Part shown: positions 33,491-42,473 of the stretch, piece after piece
How the letters are laid out: every line of letters begins with the position of its first letter
Position numbering within the stretch: the stretch's first letter is position 1
Origin: Verrucomicrobiota bacterium
GTDB taxonomy: Bacteria; Verrucomicrobiota; Verrucomicrobiia; Opitutales; Puniceicoccaceae
Length of the DNA: 58,534 nt
NCBI GenBank assembly: GCA_038744685.1
Contig: JBCDMB010000022.1
Span: 1-58,534 of the forward strand
Direction: 5' to 3'
Made by a program: the position numbers and the translations under genes
The notes under the pieces: generated by a model
Database searches by the model: none
What the model saw: the letters and a program-made list of their open reading frames with translations, nothing else
What the model was told of the DNA's origin: nothing

Positions 33491-36088
33491 CTAGTTCGCG
33501 ACGAAGTTTACGATCTTGCCTGGGACGAAGATTTCCTTGCGGATTTCTTTCCCCTCTAGAAACGCAGAAACTCTTTCGGCTGTTCTCGCTTCGGCTAGCA
33601 CCATGTCCTTGCCGGCTTCTTTATCGAACACCATCTCTGCCCTCACTTTTCCGTTCACCTGAATGACATAGGTAACCGTGTCTTTGGTCAGAAGGGAGAG
33701 GTCAGCTTCGGGCCACGGATGCATGGATATACTCGGAATGCCGCCCAGGCGAGACCAGATCTCTTCGGACAAATGAGGTGCGAAGGGAGCCAAGAGCTGA
33801 ATAAACTGCTTTGCGGTCTCGAGATGGATCGTCTCGGATTTGGCCAGCTGGTTGATACAGATCATCATCTGTGAAATTGCGGTGTTCAGACGTAGGCCGC
33901 GAATATCCTCGGTTACCTTGTGAATCGTTTCGTGGAGAATCCGGCGGTTCTCGGCAGTTTCATCAACGTCGGATTGAATCCGTTCGGATTTTTTTCCATC
34001 CATCCCGATAAACGACCTCCAAACCTTCTTGAGGAACCGAGATACCCCTTCGATCCCGGAAGGGTTCCAAGGCTTCATGTCTTCGAGTGGTCCGAGAAAC
34101 ATCTCGAATAGACGAAGGGAGTCGGCGCCATATTCGTCGATAACGACTTCGGGGTTGATCACGTTTCCGCGACTCTTCGACATTTTTTCGCCGTCTTCCC
34201 CCAGAAGGATTCCCTGATGAAAGAGTTTGCGGTAAGGCTCGTCGGTCGAAACTGCGCCTACGTCGAAGAGGACTTTGTGCCAGAACCGCGCATAAAGAAG
34301 ATGAAGGACCGCATGTTCAGCGCCGCCTATATACAAGTCAGGACTTTGCCAATAGCGCTCCTTTTCCGGATCAACAAGTGCATTGGAATTATCCGGATCC
34401 ATGTAGCGGAGTTGATACCAGCATGATCCCGCCCACTGCGGCATCGTATTGGTCTCTCGGCGAGAAGAGACCCAGTCATCACCCGGACAATCTCCTTCCG
34501 AAAGTGGACGGGTTTCACCTGTCTTTACGTTGAACCACACATGGAGCCAATCGGGTATGGCTGCGAGAGGGCTCTCACCGGTTCCTGATGGTTGAAAGCT
34601 CTCTACTTCTGGAAGCGTAAGTGGAAGCCTTTCGGGAGGAACGGGAAGGGCGAAGCGGACGGCACCATCAACAAGACAGGTTACTGGTTCAATCGGTAAG
34701 CAACGCCCTACCGGCGATTCCGGATCGTCAGCTGCTTTTTTCCAGCTTTCTTCGGCCACCCAAACCAAAGGAATCGGCTCCCCCCAGTAGCGTTGGCGCG
34801 AGAAAATCCAATCGCGCAAGCGATAATTTACGGATGCTTTTCCAGAATCCTGAGACTCGAGGTAATGGGTGATCTTTCCCGCCGCTTCGTCCGAAGGAAG
34901 TCCCGAAAAGTCACCCGAGTGGACAAGGTGTCCTTTCTCTGTGAACGGCAATTCAGGAGAATGACCATTACCCCCTGAGTTTTTAGGTTCAATCACCCGT
35001 TGGACAGGTAGTTGGAACTCGCTGGCAAATTCAAAATCCCTTTCGTCGTGTGCGGGCACGGCCATGATGGCACCGGTTCCGTAACTTGCGAGTACATAGT
35101 CGGCTACCCAGACCGGAATCCGCCCGCCATTGACCGGATTGATCGCGTGCGCACCGGTGAAGATTCCCGTTTTCTCCTTCGCCAAATCCGTTCGATCAAG
35201 GTCGCTTTTGGAACGTGCGCTCTCGCGGTAAGCCTCTACCTCTTCTCTTCTTGATTGGCTGGTAATTGAATCGACGAGAGGATGCTCGGGAGCAAGTACA
35301 AGGTAAGTGGCTCCAAAAAGAGTGTCCGGCCGGGTTGTGAATACCGTTACCTTCGGACGAAGGCCAACATCGATGGTGAACTCAACTTCCGCACCTTCAC
35401 TCTTTCCAATCCATGCCCTCTGCTGCCGTTTGGTAGAGTCCGGCCAATCAAGGTCTTTCAACCCGTCCAGTAGACGATCCGCATAGGCGGTTATTCTCAG
35501 GACGACCTGACTCAGGTTGCGGCGTTCAACAGGATGGTTGCCTACTTCTGATCTCCCTTGCACCACTTCTTCGTTCGCCAGAACCGACCGAAGCTCCGGG
35601 CACCACCAGACGGGGCGCTCATCAACGTAAACCAGTCCGAGTCGAAACAGTTGAAGGAAGATCCATTGGGTCCACCTGTAGTAATCCGGGTCGGTTGTGT
35701 TGATTTCGCGACTCCAGTCGATGGCGAATCCGATTTGTTTGATCTGCTTTCGGAAGTTTTTGACGTTGGACGCGGTCGTTTGAGCAGGGTGGGTGCCAGT
35801 CTTGATGGCGTACTGCTCGGCGGGAAGGCCGAACGCATCCCAGCCCATGGGATGAAGGACGTTGAATCCGCAAGCCTTCTTGAAGCGGCAGACAATGTCG
35901 GTCGCGGTGTAACCTTCGGGATGACCGATATGCAGTCCGGCACCCGAGGGGTAGGGGAACATGTCCAAACCGTAGAATTTCGGTTTATTGGTAGGATCCT
36001 CAGCGCGGAAGGTAGCGTTTTTTTCCCAATACCGCTGCCAAAATTCCTCAATTTTAGCGGAATCGTACTGATCGCAGTCTGCGTGCAT
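33491..36088 (-). CDS. leuS: Leucyl-tRNA synthetase
   Basis: 865 aa, class I synthetase of bacterial length. The HIGH box reads HIGHPEGYTATD (from residue 53), and the KMSKS box GEKMSKSRGN lies near residue 635. The large editing domain in between holds FTTRPDTLFGATY and VPAHDERDFEFA, and NYRLRDWIFSRQRYWGEPIP marks the return to the catalytic core. It charges tRNA-Leu. It follows the LysM gene by 10 bp on the same strand, so it may share a transcript with metY and the LysM gene. A firm call. Confidence 0.97.
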   Translation of the reverse strand: MHADCDQYDSAKIEEFWQRYWEKNATFRAEDPTNKPKFYGLDMFPYPSGAGLHIGHPEGYTATDIVCRFKKACGFNVLHPMGWDAFGLPAEQYAIKTGTHPAQTTASNVKNFRKQIKQIGFAIDWSREINTTDPDYYRWTQWIFLQLFRLGLVYVDERPVWWCPELRSVLANEEVVQGRSEVGNHPVERRNLSQVVLRITAYADRLLDGLKDLDWPDSTKRQQRAWIGKSEGAEVEFTIDVGLRPKVTVFTTRPDTLFGATYLVLAPEHPLVDSITSQSRREEVEAYRESARSKSDLDRTDLAKEKTGIFTGAHAINPVNGGRIPVWVADYVLASYGTGAIMAVPAHDERDFEFASEFQLPVQRVIEPKNSGGNGHSPELPFTEKGHLVHSGDFSGLPSDEAAGKITHYLESQDSGKASVNYRLRDWIFSRQRYWGEPIPLVWVAEESWKKAADDPESPVGRCLPIEPVTCLVDGAVRFALPVPPERLPLTLPEVESFQPSGTGESPLAAIPDWLHVWFNVKTGETRPLSEGDCPGDDWVSSRRETNTMPQWAGSCWYQLRYMDPDNSNALVDPEKERYWQSPDLYIGGAEHAVLHLLYARFWHKVLFDVGAVSTDEPYRKLFHQGILLGEDGEKMSKSRGNVINPEVVIDEYGADSLRLFEMFLGPLEDMKPWNPSGIEGVSRFLKKVWRSFIGMDGKKSERIQSDVDETAENRRILHETIHKVTEDIRGLRLNTAISQMMICINQLAKSETIHLETAKQFIQLLAPFAPHLSEEIWSRLGGIPSISMHPWPEADLSLLTKDTVTYVIQVNGKVRAEMVFDKEAGKDMVLAEARTAERVSAFLEGKEIRKEIFVPGKIVNFVAN

Positions 36089-36098
36089 AAATCCCCGG

Positions 36099-36755
36099 TT
36101 ATTCCGGAAGATTCAACTTCTGTCCAACCCGGATTACGTTGGGATCAATGGTTGGATTGGCATCCAGAAGATCAGGAACACTAAAATTCAACCTGCGGGC
36201 AATATCGACCAGGGTATCTCCAGATTTAACTGTATAAGTGGGTGGCGCTGATTCTTGGACAGAAACGGCTGTTGCGGTCGAAGGTTCAGGCGAAGCCGGC
36301 CCATCGTCGATTGTTTCTGGTTCGGGCGCCGGTTCGCGAACGATCTGCACATCCTGAGGTATGGCGGGAATTCGCATCGCAAGATCCGTAATGGCTTCCT
36401 TTTGGGAGGTAAGACCGTTGATCAGCTCGGACGCGACCCGGCGGGTCGACGTGATCTGGGTCGTGTTGGTCTCAATCCGATTGGCGTTCTGCTCGACCGA
36501 AAAGCTCATTTCCTGAAGTTGTTGAGTGCTCAACTCAAGACTCTCCCGCACCTGCATCTCGAGTTGGACGACTTTCTCCTCGCTTTCATCCAGCAGCTCC
36601 ACCGTGCGCTCAAGACGGCGTTCGGAATCCTTCGCTACGTTTCGCGCATCGATACCAAGATAAAGGCATACCAAGCTGATGACGATTGCCCAGATGCCAA
36701 CCCACAGAGCGAGCGAACCGAAGCCAGCTTGTGACGAGACGGATGGCTCTTGCAC
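36099..36755 (-). CDS. Membrane-anchored coiled-coil protein with C-terminal LysM domain
   Basis: 218 aa from GTG 36755. One membrane helix sits near residues 14-36 (LALWVGIWAIVISLVCLYLG). A long coiled coil follows (about 40-130), then a Pro/Glu-rich linker and a LysM domain at about 172-217 (YTVKSGDTLVDIARRLNFSVPDLLDANP). LysM binds peptidoglycan, so the protein should span from the inner membrane to the cell wall. The GTG begins 1 bp after the metY-like stop and has GGAG seven bases upstream, inside the metY end, so translation is coupled. A longer frame to 36800 exists but overlaps metY. Function unknown. Confidence 0.82.
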   Translation of the reverse strand: MQEPSVSSQAGFGSLALWVGIWAIVISLVCLYLGIDARNVAKDSERRLERTVELLDESEEKVVQLEMQVRESLELSTQQLQEMSFSVEQNANRIETNTTQITSTRRVASELINGLTSQKEAITDLAMRIPAIPQDVQIVREPAPEPETIDDGPASPEPSTATAVSVQESAPPTYTVKSGDTLVDIARRLNFSVPDLLDANPTIDPNVIRVGQKLNLPE

Positions 36756-36756
36756 C

Positions 36757-38061
36757 TTAGCTCTCCAAGGCTTGCTGGATGTCTGCCAAAATGTCCTCAC
36801 AGTTCTCGATCCCTACAGAAAGACGAACGTAGTCTTCGGTCACTCCGGAATCGATCTGTTCCTCCGAGGTGAGCTGGCTGTGGGTCGTAGTAGCCGGGTG
36901 GATTGCAAGAGACTTTGCATCGCCGATGTTGGCAAGATGGCTGAACAGGTTGAGGTTCTCGATGAACTTCTTTCCACCTTCGATTCCTCCTTTCACGCCA
37001 AATCCTACAAGTGCTCCGTACATGCCGGGGGCCATGTATTTTTTCGCGAGTTCATGGTAGCGGCTCGATGACAGACCGGGGTAATTCACCCACTCAACTT
37101 GATCATGCCCTTCCAGAAACTCAGCAACCTTCATTGCATTCTCGCAGTGACGCTCCATGCGAAGATGAAGGGTTTCAAGCCCTTGTAGTTTCATCCAAGA
37201 ATTGAAGGGGGAGGGGCAGGCTCCGATGTCACGGAGGAGCTGGAGACGCATTTTTAGGATGAAGGCTACGTTGGCTCCGCCGAGAGGCGGAAAATTTTGG
37301 AAGGTGTCCCAGTAAACCAGACCATGGTAGCTTGGATCGGGCTCGGTGAATCCGGGGAATTTTCCAGAACCCCAGTCAAAGTTCCCTCCATCGACGACGA
37401 TTCCTCCAATCGAAGTTCCGTGTCCACCGATAAACTTGGTCGTGCTATGGACGACGACATTAGCGCCCCATTCGAGTGGGCGGTTGAGGATTGGACTGAG
37501 CGCTGTGTTGTCGATTACAAGAGGCACCCCAGCTTCTTTAGCTATCGCGGCGACTTCTTCGAAAGGGAAAATGTTGAGTCGCGGGTTACCTAAACCTTCC
37601 CCGTAGAACAGTTTAGTGTTCGGCTTAAGTGCTTTGCGAAAAGCCTCCGGATCGTCGACATCGACGAACGAAACTTCGATACCGAGCTTGGGAAGGGTGT
37701 AGTGAAAGAGGTTGTAGGTGCCGCCGTAAAGCTGGGAAACAGAGACCATGTGATCTCCTGCACCCATAATGGTGAGAATCGTGTCGGTGATTGCGGCCTG
37801 ACCGCTTGAATGAGCGAGTGCCCCGGTTCCTCCTTCTAGTGCGGCAAGTCTCTGTTCGAGGACATCGTTTGTCGGATTATTCAGACGGGTGTAAATATGC
37901 CCTAGCTCCTTGAGTCCAAAAAGATTGGCCGCGTGTTCCGTATCGCGGAAAACGAAACTTGTCGTTTGATGGAGGGGTACAGCGCGGGCGCCGTTTGTGG
38001 GATCAGGATTTTGGCCGGCGTGAAGAGCACGGGTTCCGAGGCCTGTGTTTTGTAATTCCAT
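36757..38061 (-). CDS. metY: O-acetylhomoserine aminocarboxypropyltransferase (MetY-like)
   Basis: 434 aa from ATG 38061. A TTG at 38097 would add 12 residues that do not resemble the family. It is a PLP-dependent Cys/Met-metabolism enzyme that makes homocysteine from O-acetylhomoserine and sulfide. It begins [22 protein letters not shown], has [22 protein letters not shown], and carries the PLP lysine in [13 protein letters not shown]. The [11 protein letters not shown] motif and [14 protein letters not shown] end are diagnostic. Length and the [10 protein letters not shown] segment favour MetY over MetB/MetC. The LysM gene begins 1 bp past its stop. Confidence 0.93.
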   Translation of the reverse strand: MELQNTGLGTRALHAGQNPDPTNGARAVPLHQTTSFVFRDTEHAANLFGLKELGHIYTRLNNPTNDVLEQRLAALEGGTGALAHSSGQAAITDTILTIMGAGDHMVSVSQLYGGTYNLFHYTLPKLGIEVSFVDVDDPEAFRKALKPNTKLFYGEGLGNPRLNIFPFEEVAAIAKEAGVPLVIDNTALSPILNRPLEWGANVVVHSTTKFIGGHGTSIGGIVVDGGNFDWGSGKFPGFTEPDPSYHGLVYWDTFQNFPPLGGANVAFILKMRLQLLRDIGACPSPFNSWMKLQGLETLHLRMERHCENAMKVAEFLEGHDQVEWVNYPGLSSSRYHELAKKYMAPGMYGALVGFGVKGGIEGGKKFIENLNLFSHLANIGDAKSLAIHPATTTHSQLTSEEQIDSGVTEDYVRLSVGIENCEDILADIQQALES

Positions 38062-38178
38062 AAGGGTTAAGAGTGAACGAGTTGCGGTTGAGTGCAAAGA
38101 AAAATGGCCGTTGACAAACGGTTGGTATCCTTGGCGTGAGCAGGGCTCTTCCTGGGAAGAAAAGGCTGGTTGGCGGGA

Positions 38179-38745
38179 CTAGAATCCCCGTTTCGGGGTA
38201 GCTTCATCGGGAAAAACGGTATCGGGCGAGACTTCCACCTCGGTCTGTCTCCCGAGAAACTCCAGAAGGATGCGAATACGATCCCGCGCTGGAAGTACTT
38301 CCGAAACCACTGCCTGCAAATCCTTGAAAGGTCCCTCTGTTATGGTAACCGCCGCTCCCACCTCAATGATCGGATCCGGGCTATCGAAAGTTTCGTTCGG
38401 TATACGGGACCGCAGCTCATCGATGAATTCTCCGGGAACAGGAGGAACATGGTTTCCGTAACGGACAATGCCAATCACCCCGGGGATGGAGAGAAGGTGC
38501 CGAAGGTGCAGATCGATCGTGCAAGCGGCGAAAAGATATCCGGGAAAAAGAGCCTCGGTGAAGCGCGCTTTACCCTTGCGAGTATTTTTAGTGAAAGTGA
38601 TGCGAGGTGCAAAAACCTCGATGCCCACCCGACTTCGAATATGGGCTCCGGCAAGATGCTCTTTTTTGGTTTGGCAACGGAGGCAATACCACGCGATGTC
38701 AGCAGTGTTATCGTTTTCGTCCTGTATTGATGTTAGGTCTTTCAT
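38179..38745 (-). CDS. NusG-family transcription elongation/antitermination paralogue
   Basis: 188 aa. An NGN domain (WYCLRCQTKKEHLAGAHI, then FPGYLFAACTID) is followed by a KOW domain (GAAVTITEGPFKDLQAVV). The N-terminal YxxxxxxxKE pattern and lack of ribosomal-operon context suggest a specialised RfaH/UpxY/LoaP-like paralogue rather than housekeeping NusG, which normally sits beside secE and rplK. Such paralogues help polymerase through long envelope or polysaccharide operons; the target here is unknown. The start overlaps the DUF192 gene stop (ATGA). Confidence 0.88.
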   Translation of the reverse strand: MKDLTSIQDENDNTADIAWYCLRCQTKKEHLAGAHIRSRVGIEVFAPRITFTKNTRKGKARFTEALFPGYLFAACTIDLHLRHLLSIPGVIGIVRYGNHVPPVPGEFIDELRSRIPNETFDSPDPIIEVGAAVTITEGPFKDLQAVVSEVLPARDRIRILLEFLGRQTEVEVSPDTVFPDEATPKRGF

Positions 38746-39287
38746 TGGTCGGCTTTGATCGCGAACGATTCCGGGTCTTCACCTCTTTCCCGAATACCCG
38801 TTTTCAGGGCTTGAAGGTCGATACTTGCCCCAGGCCCGATCGCTTTCTCCTGAAACCAACCTTTGTTCATTTCGACGGCGATCACGATGTCGTCACGAAA
38901 GGAGCGGACTGGCACTTCAACGTGAGGGTGCATTTGATGAACTTCGCGAAGAATGCCATCTCCTGTGAAGAAGCCAATGTCCAGGGGAATGAACGTATCC
39001 TTCATCCAGAAACTCGCTTTTTGGGGGCTTTGGTAGAGAAAGGCCATCCCATCATCTTCGCCTAAACTGTCCCGGTTTTTTAGTCCCTCCTGTTTTTCGG
39101 GGATAGTCAAAGCGAGCTCGAGGTGTGCAGCCTGACTCGCAATCGGTATGAGGAACTTGTCTTCTGATCCAGCTCTCTCGGGAACGACATCACAACCGGT
39201 CCCCGCACCTAGCAAATAAACTAGGAAAAGCGGTAGAGCGGTCATCCTGAGGACTCCTGCGGCTGGGGTTTTGGTCTCTGATTTCAC
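38742..39287 (-). CDS. DUF192 exported protein
   Basis: 181 aa from GTG 39287; ATG 39245 would give 167 aa. A hydrophobic leader (TALPLFLVYLLGAGTGC) ends at a Cys that may be lipidated, though GTGC is a poor lipobox. From about residue 55 it matches DUF192 (PF02643): HLELALTIPEKQEGLKNRDSL, then GMAFLYQSPQKASFWMKDTFIPLDIGFF and later VIAVEMNKGWFQEKAIGPGA. The function of the family is not established. The stop overlaps the NusG-paralogue start by 4 bp, so the two are translated together. Confidence 0.85.
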   Translation of the reverse strand: MKSETKTPAAGVLRMTALPLFLVYLLGAGTGCDVVPERAGSEDKFLIPIASQAAHLELALTIPEKQEGLKNRDSLGEDDGMAFLYQSPQKASFWMKDTFIPLDIGFFTGDGILREVHQMHPHVEVPVRSFRDDIVIAVEMNKGWFQEKAIGPGASIDLQALKTGIRERGEDPESFAIKADQ

Positions 39288-39762
39288 AATTTGAAGCCTG
39301 AAAGAATAGAGATAAGAGATGACTCGGCAATCGCGAAGAGAGTCTGGTTTAGAGGGAGGAATTGCTTTGTTGGGATACCGAAGTGATCTCCTGACCGGGT
39401 GTAATTACAAGTGCGGGGTATCGGGCTAATGGCACGGATGCGGACTACAAGTCCGCGCTCCTCAAGACCACCACAATGGAGCGCGGACTTTTAGTCCGCT
39501 CCGTCAGAGTGGTGTGGTTTCCATATTACCCCGTGGCTCTAATTGCATCCATTCTGACCTTGTCCCACATTACTATTGAAATACCCGTGTGGAATCATTG
39601 AACAATCGGTTTCACCAGTTGGGAAGACCGCATGTTTCTTTCGATCATGTGCTGAAATGATAGGAAGACTGCTGTTGAAGATTAAAAGAATTCTCGTGGT
39701 TTTTGGAGGGGTGATCCGGCATTGCCGTAGCTTGGTAAGGTCTTCAACCTCCTTCATTACTA
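39288..39762. other. 475-bp intergenic region without a gene
   Basis: This divergent gap between the DUF192 gene and the M24 peptidase gene contains the REP doublet at 39436-39502. No open frame here has convincing composition or a family match. Promoters for both flanking genes must lie here, but no clear -35/-10 pair stood out. Confidence 0.5.
39436..39502. repeat. REP doublet (REPIN-like)
   Basis: Two hairpins in opposite orientation, GCGGACTACAAGTCCGC at 39440-39456 and GCGGACTTTTAGTCCGC at 39483-39499, are separated by a 26-nt spacer. With flanks, the left copy ending GTCCGCGCTCC is the near-perfect reverse complement of the right copy starting GGAGCGCGGAC. This is the classic inverted REP pair mobilised by RAYT transposases, matching the transposase tail at 1-189. 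Confidence 0.85.
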
Positions 39763-40890
39763 ATGAATGAATCGTCCCGAGAGATGTTGGCCTTTTATGC
39801 CAGTCCTGAAAGAGACGCTGATCTTTTTTACTGGGGTGGATTTCGTGCGCCGGATCCTTTTCTTGCTTTTGAGATAGAAGGGAAGCGTTTTGCCGCCCTT
39901 TCCTCCCTTGAATTCGGGCGGGGACAGAAAGAGGGCAAGTTTGATGTGGTGTTGCCTCTAGAGGAGTTGATGAAGGAGTCTGGTGCGGGAAATGATATTG
40001 CTCGGCAGATTCTCTTTTTGGCTTCTGAGCATGGAGTAAGCAGTATCCGAGTTCCGGACGACTTTCCGGGCAAGATCGCCTGTGACCTGAAAGAGGAAGG
40101 AAGTTTCGGCCTAGAATTCAGCAGCCGACCAGTCTTCAAAGATCGGTTGCGGAAGAGTGTTTCAGAACAGGAATTCATCCGGAGTGTAAATAACGTGATC
40201 TCTGGTGCGTTCGATGAGGTGCACAGGGTTTTGGCTGAGGCCGCAATCAAGGACGGTAGTCTTTGGTATGAAGGGGACCTCTTGCGATCGGAGGATGTCC
40301 GTCAAATGATCGCTGTTTACTGTCTCAAGCATGGATGTTTGGCGGAAGGCACCATTGTTGCCGGTGGAGATCAGGCGTGCGATCCTCACGAGCGCGGGTC
40401 TGGGGCACTTCCAGCGGATTCTCTGATTATCGTCGATATTTTTCCCAGAAGTGAGCAAACCGGATACTTTGGTGACATGACTCGCACCTTTTTAAAGGGT
40501 AAAGCTTCGCCTCAACAGCGGAAGCTGGTCGACGCGGTGCGCGTGGCTCAGGAGATGGCTTTGGCAACGGTTTCTTCTGGGGTGGACGGACTTGAAATCC
40601 ACCGTTCAGTCAACGACTCATTTGAGAAAGCTGGTTTCGAGACAGGTAAAAACGAGAAAGGCTACTTCGGATTTTTTCATGGAACTGGACATGGACTCGG
40701 TCTGGAGATTCACGAAGAGCCACGGGTATCGCGACAACCTTTCAGTCTTGAGTCGGGAATGGTCACAACGATCGAGCCGGGCCTTTATTATCCAGGCTTG
40801 GGAGGCTGTCGAATTGAGGATGTGGTCGTGGTTCAGGAAAACGGAATGGAAATGCTATCGGCTCATCCCAGAGAGTGGGAGATCGCGTAG
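39763..40890 (+). CDS. M24-family metallopeptidase (Xaa-Pro aminopeptidase-like)
   Basis: 375 aa. The pita-bread metal ligands are all visible: Asp225 (IIVDIFPR), Asp238 (FGDMTRTF), His310 (FFHGTGHGLGLEIHE), Glu338 (VTTIEPGLY) and Glu352 (CRIEDVVVV). The N-terminal ~125 residues form a creatinase-like domain (ADLFYWGGFRAPDPFLAFE). It should remove N-terminal residues, probably before proline, in the cytoplasm. It is the first gene of a four-gene run with hldA, gmhB and a histidine kinase (18 bp to hldA). Confidence 0.9.
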   Translation: MNESSREMLAFYASPERDADLFYWGGFRAPDPFLAFEIEGKRFAALSSLEFGRGQKEGKFDVVLPLEELMKESGAGNDIARQILFLASEHGVSSIRVPDDFPGKIACDLKEEGSFGLEFSSRPVFKDRLRKSVSEQEFIRSVNNVISGAFDEVHRVLAEAAIKDGSLWYEGDLLRSEDVRQMIAVYCLKHGCLAEGTIVAGGDQACDPHERGSGALPADSLIIVDIFPRSEQTGYFGDMTRTFLKGKASPQQRKLVDAVRVAQEMALATVSSGVDGLEIHRSVNDSFEKAGFETGKNEKGYFGFFHGTGHGLGLEIHEEPRVSRQPFSLESGMVTTIEPGLYYPGLGGCRIEDVVVVQENGMEMLSAHPREWEIA

Positions 40891-40908
40891 GGTCTTTAGA
40901 TCACCGTA

Positions 40909-41919
40909 ATGAAGGAGTTGTTGGAAAAACTGACGGGCAGGAGAGTTCTCGTTATCGGAGATGTTATGTTGGATCATTACATCTGGGGCGATGCGTCCCG
41001 AATTTCTCCGGAGGCACCCGTTCCCGTGGTCGATGTAACAAAGGATTCGTTCGCTGCTGGAGGAGCCGCAAACGTTGCTCTGAACATTGCCTCTCTGGGT
41101 GGCAGTGCAGTCCTTGCCGGTTGGACCGGAAAGGATGAGGCAGGCGTAAAATTGTCCGAAATCTTAACCGCTGCCAAAGTCGAGAGGTGCAACGGTTTTG
41201 TCTCCGAAAATCTTCCCACGATTCGGAAGACCCGAGTGATGGTGAGGAATCAACAGCTTTGCCGAATTGATCGGGAAGCAGATGCGGAAAGTTATCGTTT
41301 GGATGGCAAGGAAGCTCTGGACACTATTCAGTCTGCGGTATCCGATTGCGCAGCGGTCTTGTTGTCTGATTACGGCAAAGGAGCAGTGCGCGATGGCATC
41401 GTCGAGGCCGTTTTGAGAAAGGCAGAGCAACAAGGAGTTCCTGTCGCTCTTGACCCAAAGCCACGGAGGAGGCTTCGGTTTTCAGGAATTGACGTGATCA
41501 CCCCGAACCGGACGGAAGCACTTGAATTGGCTGGTTTTTCCTCTCAGCACCGGGGCGCCTTCCCGTATGAGGAGGTTTGCGCTCAAATTTGGGAAAATTA
41601 TCAGCCAGGCAGTCTGGTCATTACTCTTGGAGCCGAGGGTATCCTCTTGAGCACGGAAGGTAGGGTTGACCAGATCATTCCCACTTATGCCCGGCAGGTG
41701 TTCGATGTCTCAGGGGCTGGAGATACAGTCATAGCTTCCCTGCTCCTCGCACTATCTGCTGGGGCTGATCTCGTGACGGCGGCACGGTTGGCGAATCTCG
41801 CTGCGGGTGTAGTCGTGGCGAAGGTGGGAACAGCAACAGTCAACAGCGAGGAGATACTGGATTTTCTGTCGCGGCACCCTGATCGCGATTTTGTTCAGGG
41901 GGCAGAGTCGTCTTTGTGA
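40909..41919 (+). CDS. hldA: D-glycero-beta-D-manno-heptose-7-phosphate kinase
   Basis: 336 aa, the kinase half of HldE (RfaE domain I) as a separate protein. The opening RVLVIGDVMLDHYIWGDASRISPEAPVPV is diagnostic, GGAANVALNIASLGG forms the substrate site, and FDVSGAGDTVIASL holds the catalytic Asp of the ribokinase fold. It makes heptose 1,7-bisphosphate on the way to ADP-heptose for the LPS inner core. The next gene, gmhB, encodes the following step and overlaps it as GTGA. The nucleotidyltransferase half (HldC) is not in the window. Confidence 0.94.
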   Translation: MKELLEKLTGRRVLVIGDVMLDHYIWGDASRISPEAPVPVVDVTKDSFAAGGAANVALNIASLGGSAVLAGWTGKDEAGVKLSEILTAAKVERCNGFVSENLPTIRKTRVMVRNQQLCRIDREADAESYRLDGKEALDTIQSAVSDCAAVLLSDYGKGAVRDGIVEAVLRKAEQQGVPVALDPKPRRRLRFSGIDVITPNRTEALELAGFSSQHRGAFPYEEVCAQIWENYQPGSLVITLGAEGILLSTEGRVDQIIPTYARQVFDVSGAGDTVIASLLLALSAGADLVTAARLANLAAGVVVAKVGTATVNSEEILDFLSRHPDRDFVQGAESSL

Positions 41920-42473
41920 GTCCGGTGTCTCAGGGGGCTTTGTTTTTAGACCGGGATGGGACTTTGATCCGCGATCAGAATTACCTGTCTGATCCTTCTA
42001 AAGTGGAGCCGCTGCCGGGTGCTGGAGAAGCTCTCTTGCGTTGCAGAAAGGCGGGACTTTTACTTTTTTTATTTACCAACCAGAGCGGAATTGGACGGGG
42101 GTATTTCAGCATGGAAGATGCGGAGGCGTGTAATCGTGCGACCGAGGTGAGACTCGGGCTTACCGGCGGTTTTGACGAAATTTGTATCGCGCCTGAGACA
42201 CCTGAAGATCCTCCGGTCTACCGGAAGCCGTCACCACGATTCATCTTGGAAATGATCGCTAAACACAATCTTGAGCCCTCGCGTGTTTGGATGATTGGAG
42301 ATCGTGCATCTGACGTAGAGGCAGGTCTTGCTGCAGATGTCCATGGCGTTTTGATCGCCGAGCCAAACCGCCATAAAGAAAGTAAGTGGCCTGTGTTTTC
42401 TACGGTCGCTAAGTTCGTAGAGTGGCTGTTTACGACTGATGATCTGGTAGAAACGAATGGGGTAGTTTCATGA
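41916..42473 (+). CDS. gmhB: HAD-IIIA phosphatase, GmhB-like (heptose 1,7-bisphosphate phosphatase)
   Basis: 185 aa. Motif I is LFLDRDGTLIRD, followed by NQSGIGRGYFSMED, YRKPSPRFI and VWMIGDRASDVEAG. The order hldA-gmhB and the GTGA overlap support removal of the C7 phosphate from heptose 1,7-bisphosphate. Typical GmhB binds zinc through a CxH...CxC loop, but here the matching segment reads IAPETPEDPPVYRKPSP with no Cys. It is therefore a zinc-less variant, or it may act on another phosphosugar. It starts at GTG and overlaps the kinase gene downstream as ATGA. Confidence 0.88.
   Translation: MSPVSQGALFLDRDGTLIRDQNYLSDPSKVEPLPGAGEALLRCRKAGLLLFLFTNQSGIGRGYFSMEDAEACNRATEVRLGLTGGFDEICIAPETPEDPPVYRKPSPRFILEMIAKHNLEPSRVWMIGDRASDVEAGLAADVHGVLIAEPNRHKESKWPVFSTVAKFVEWLFTTDDLVETNGVVS

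Noticed and set aside
35558-36184. 208-codon plus-strand frame opposite leuS
   Set aside because: Antisense to the HIGH-box region of leuS.
38101-38125. Small hairpin (CCGTT/AACGG) followed by a short T run on the minus strand between the NusG paralogue and metY
   Set aside because: The stem is only 5 bp and the T run is interrupted, too weak to call a terminator.
39539-39757. 72-codon minus-strand frame upstream of the M24 peptidase
   Set aside because: No start context, no domain, and its composition is like intergenic DNA.
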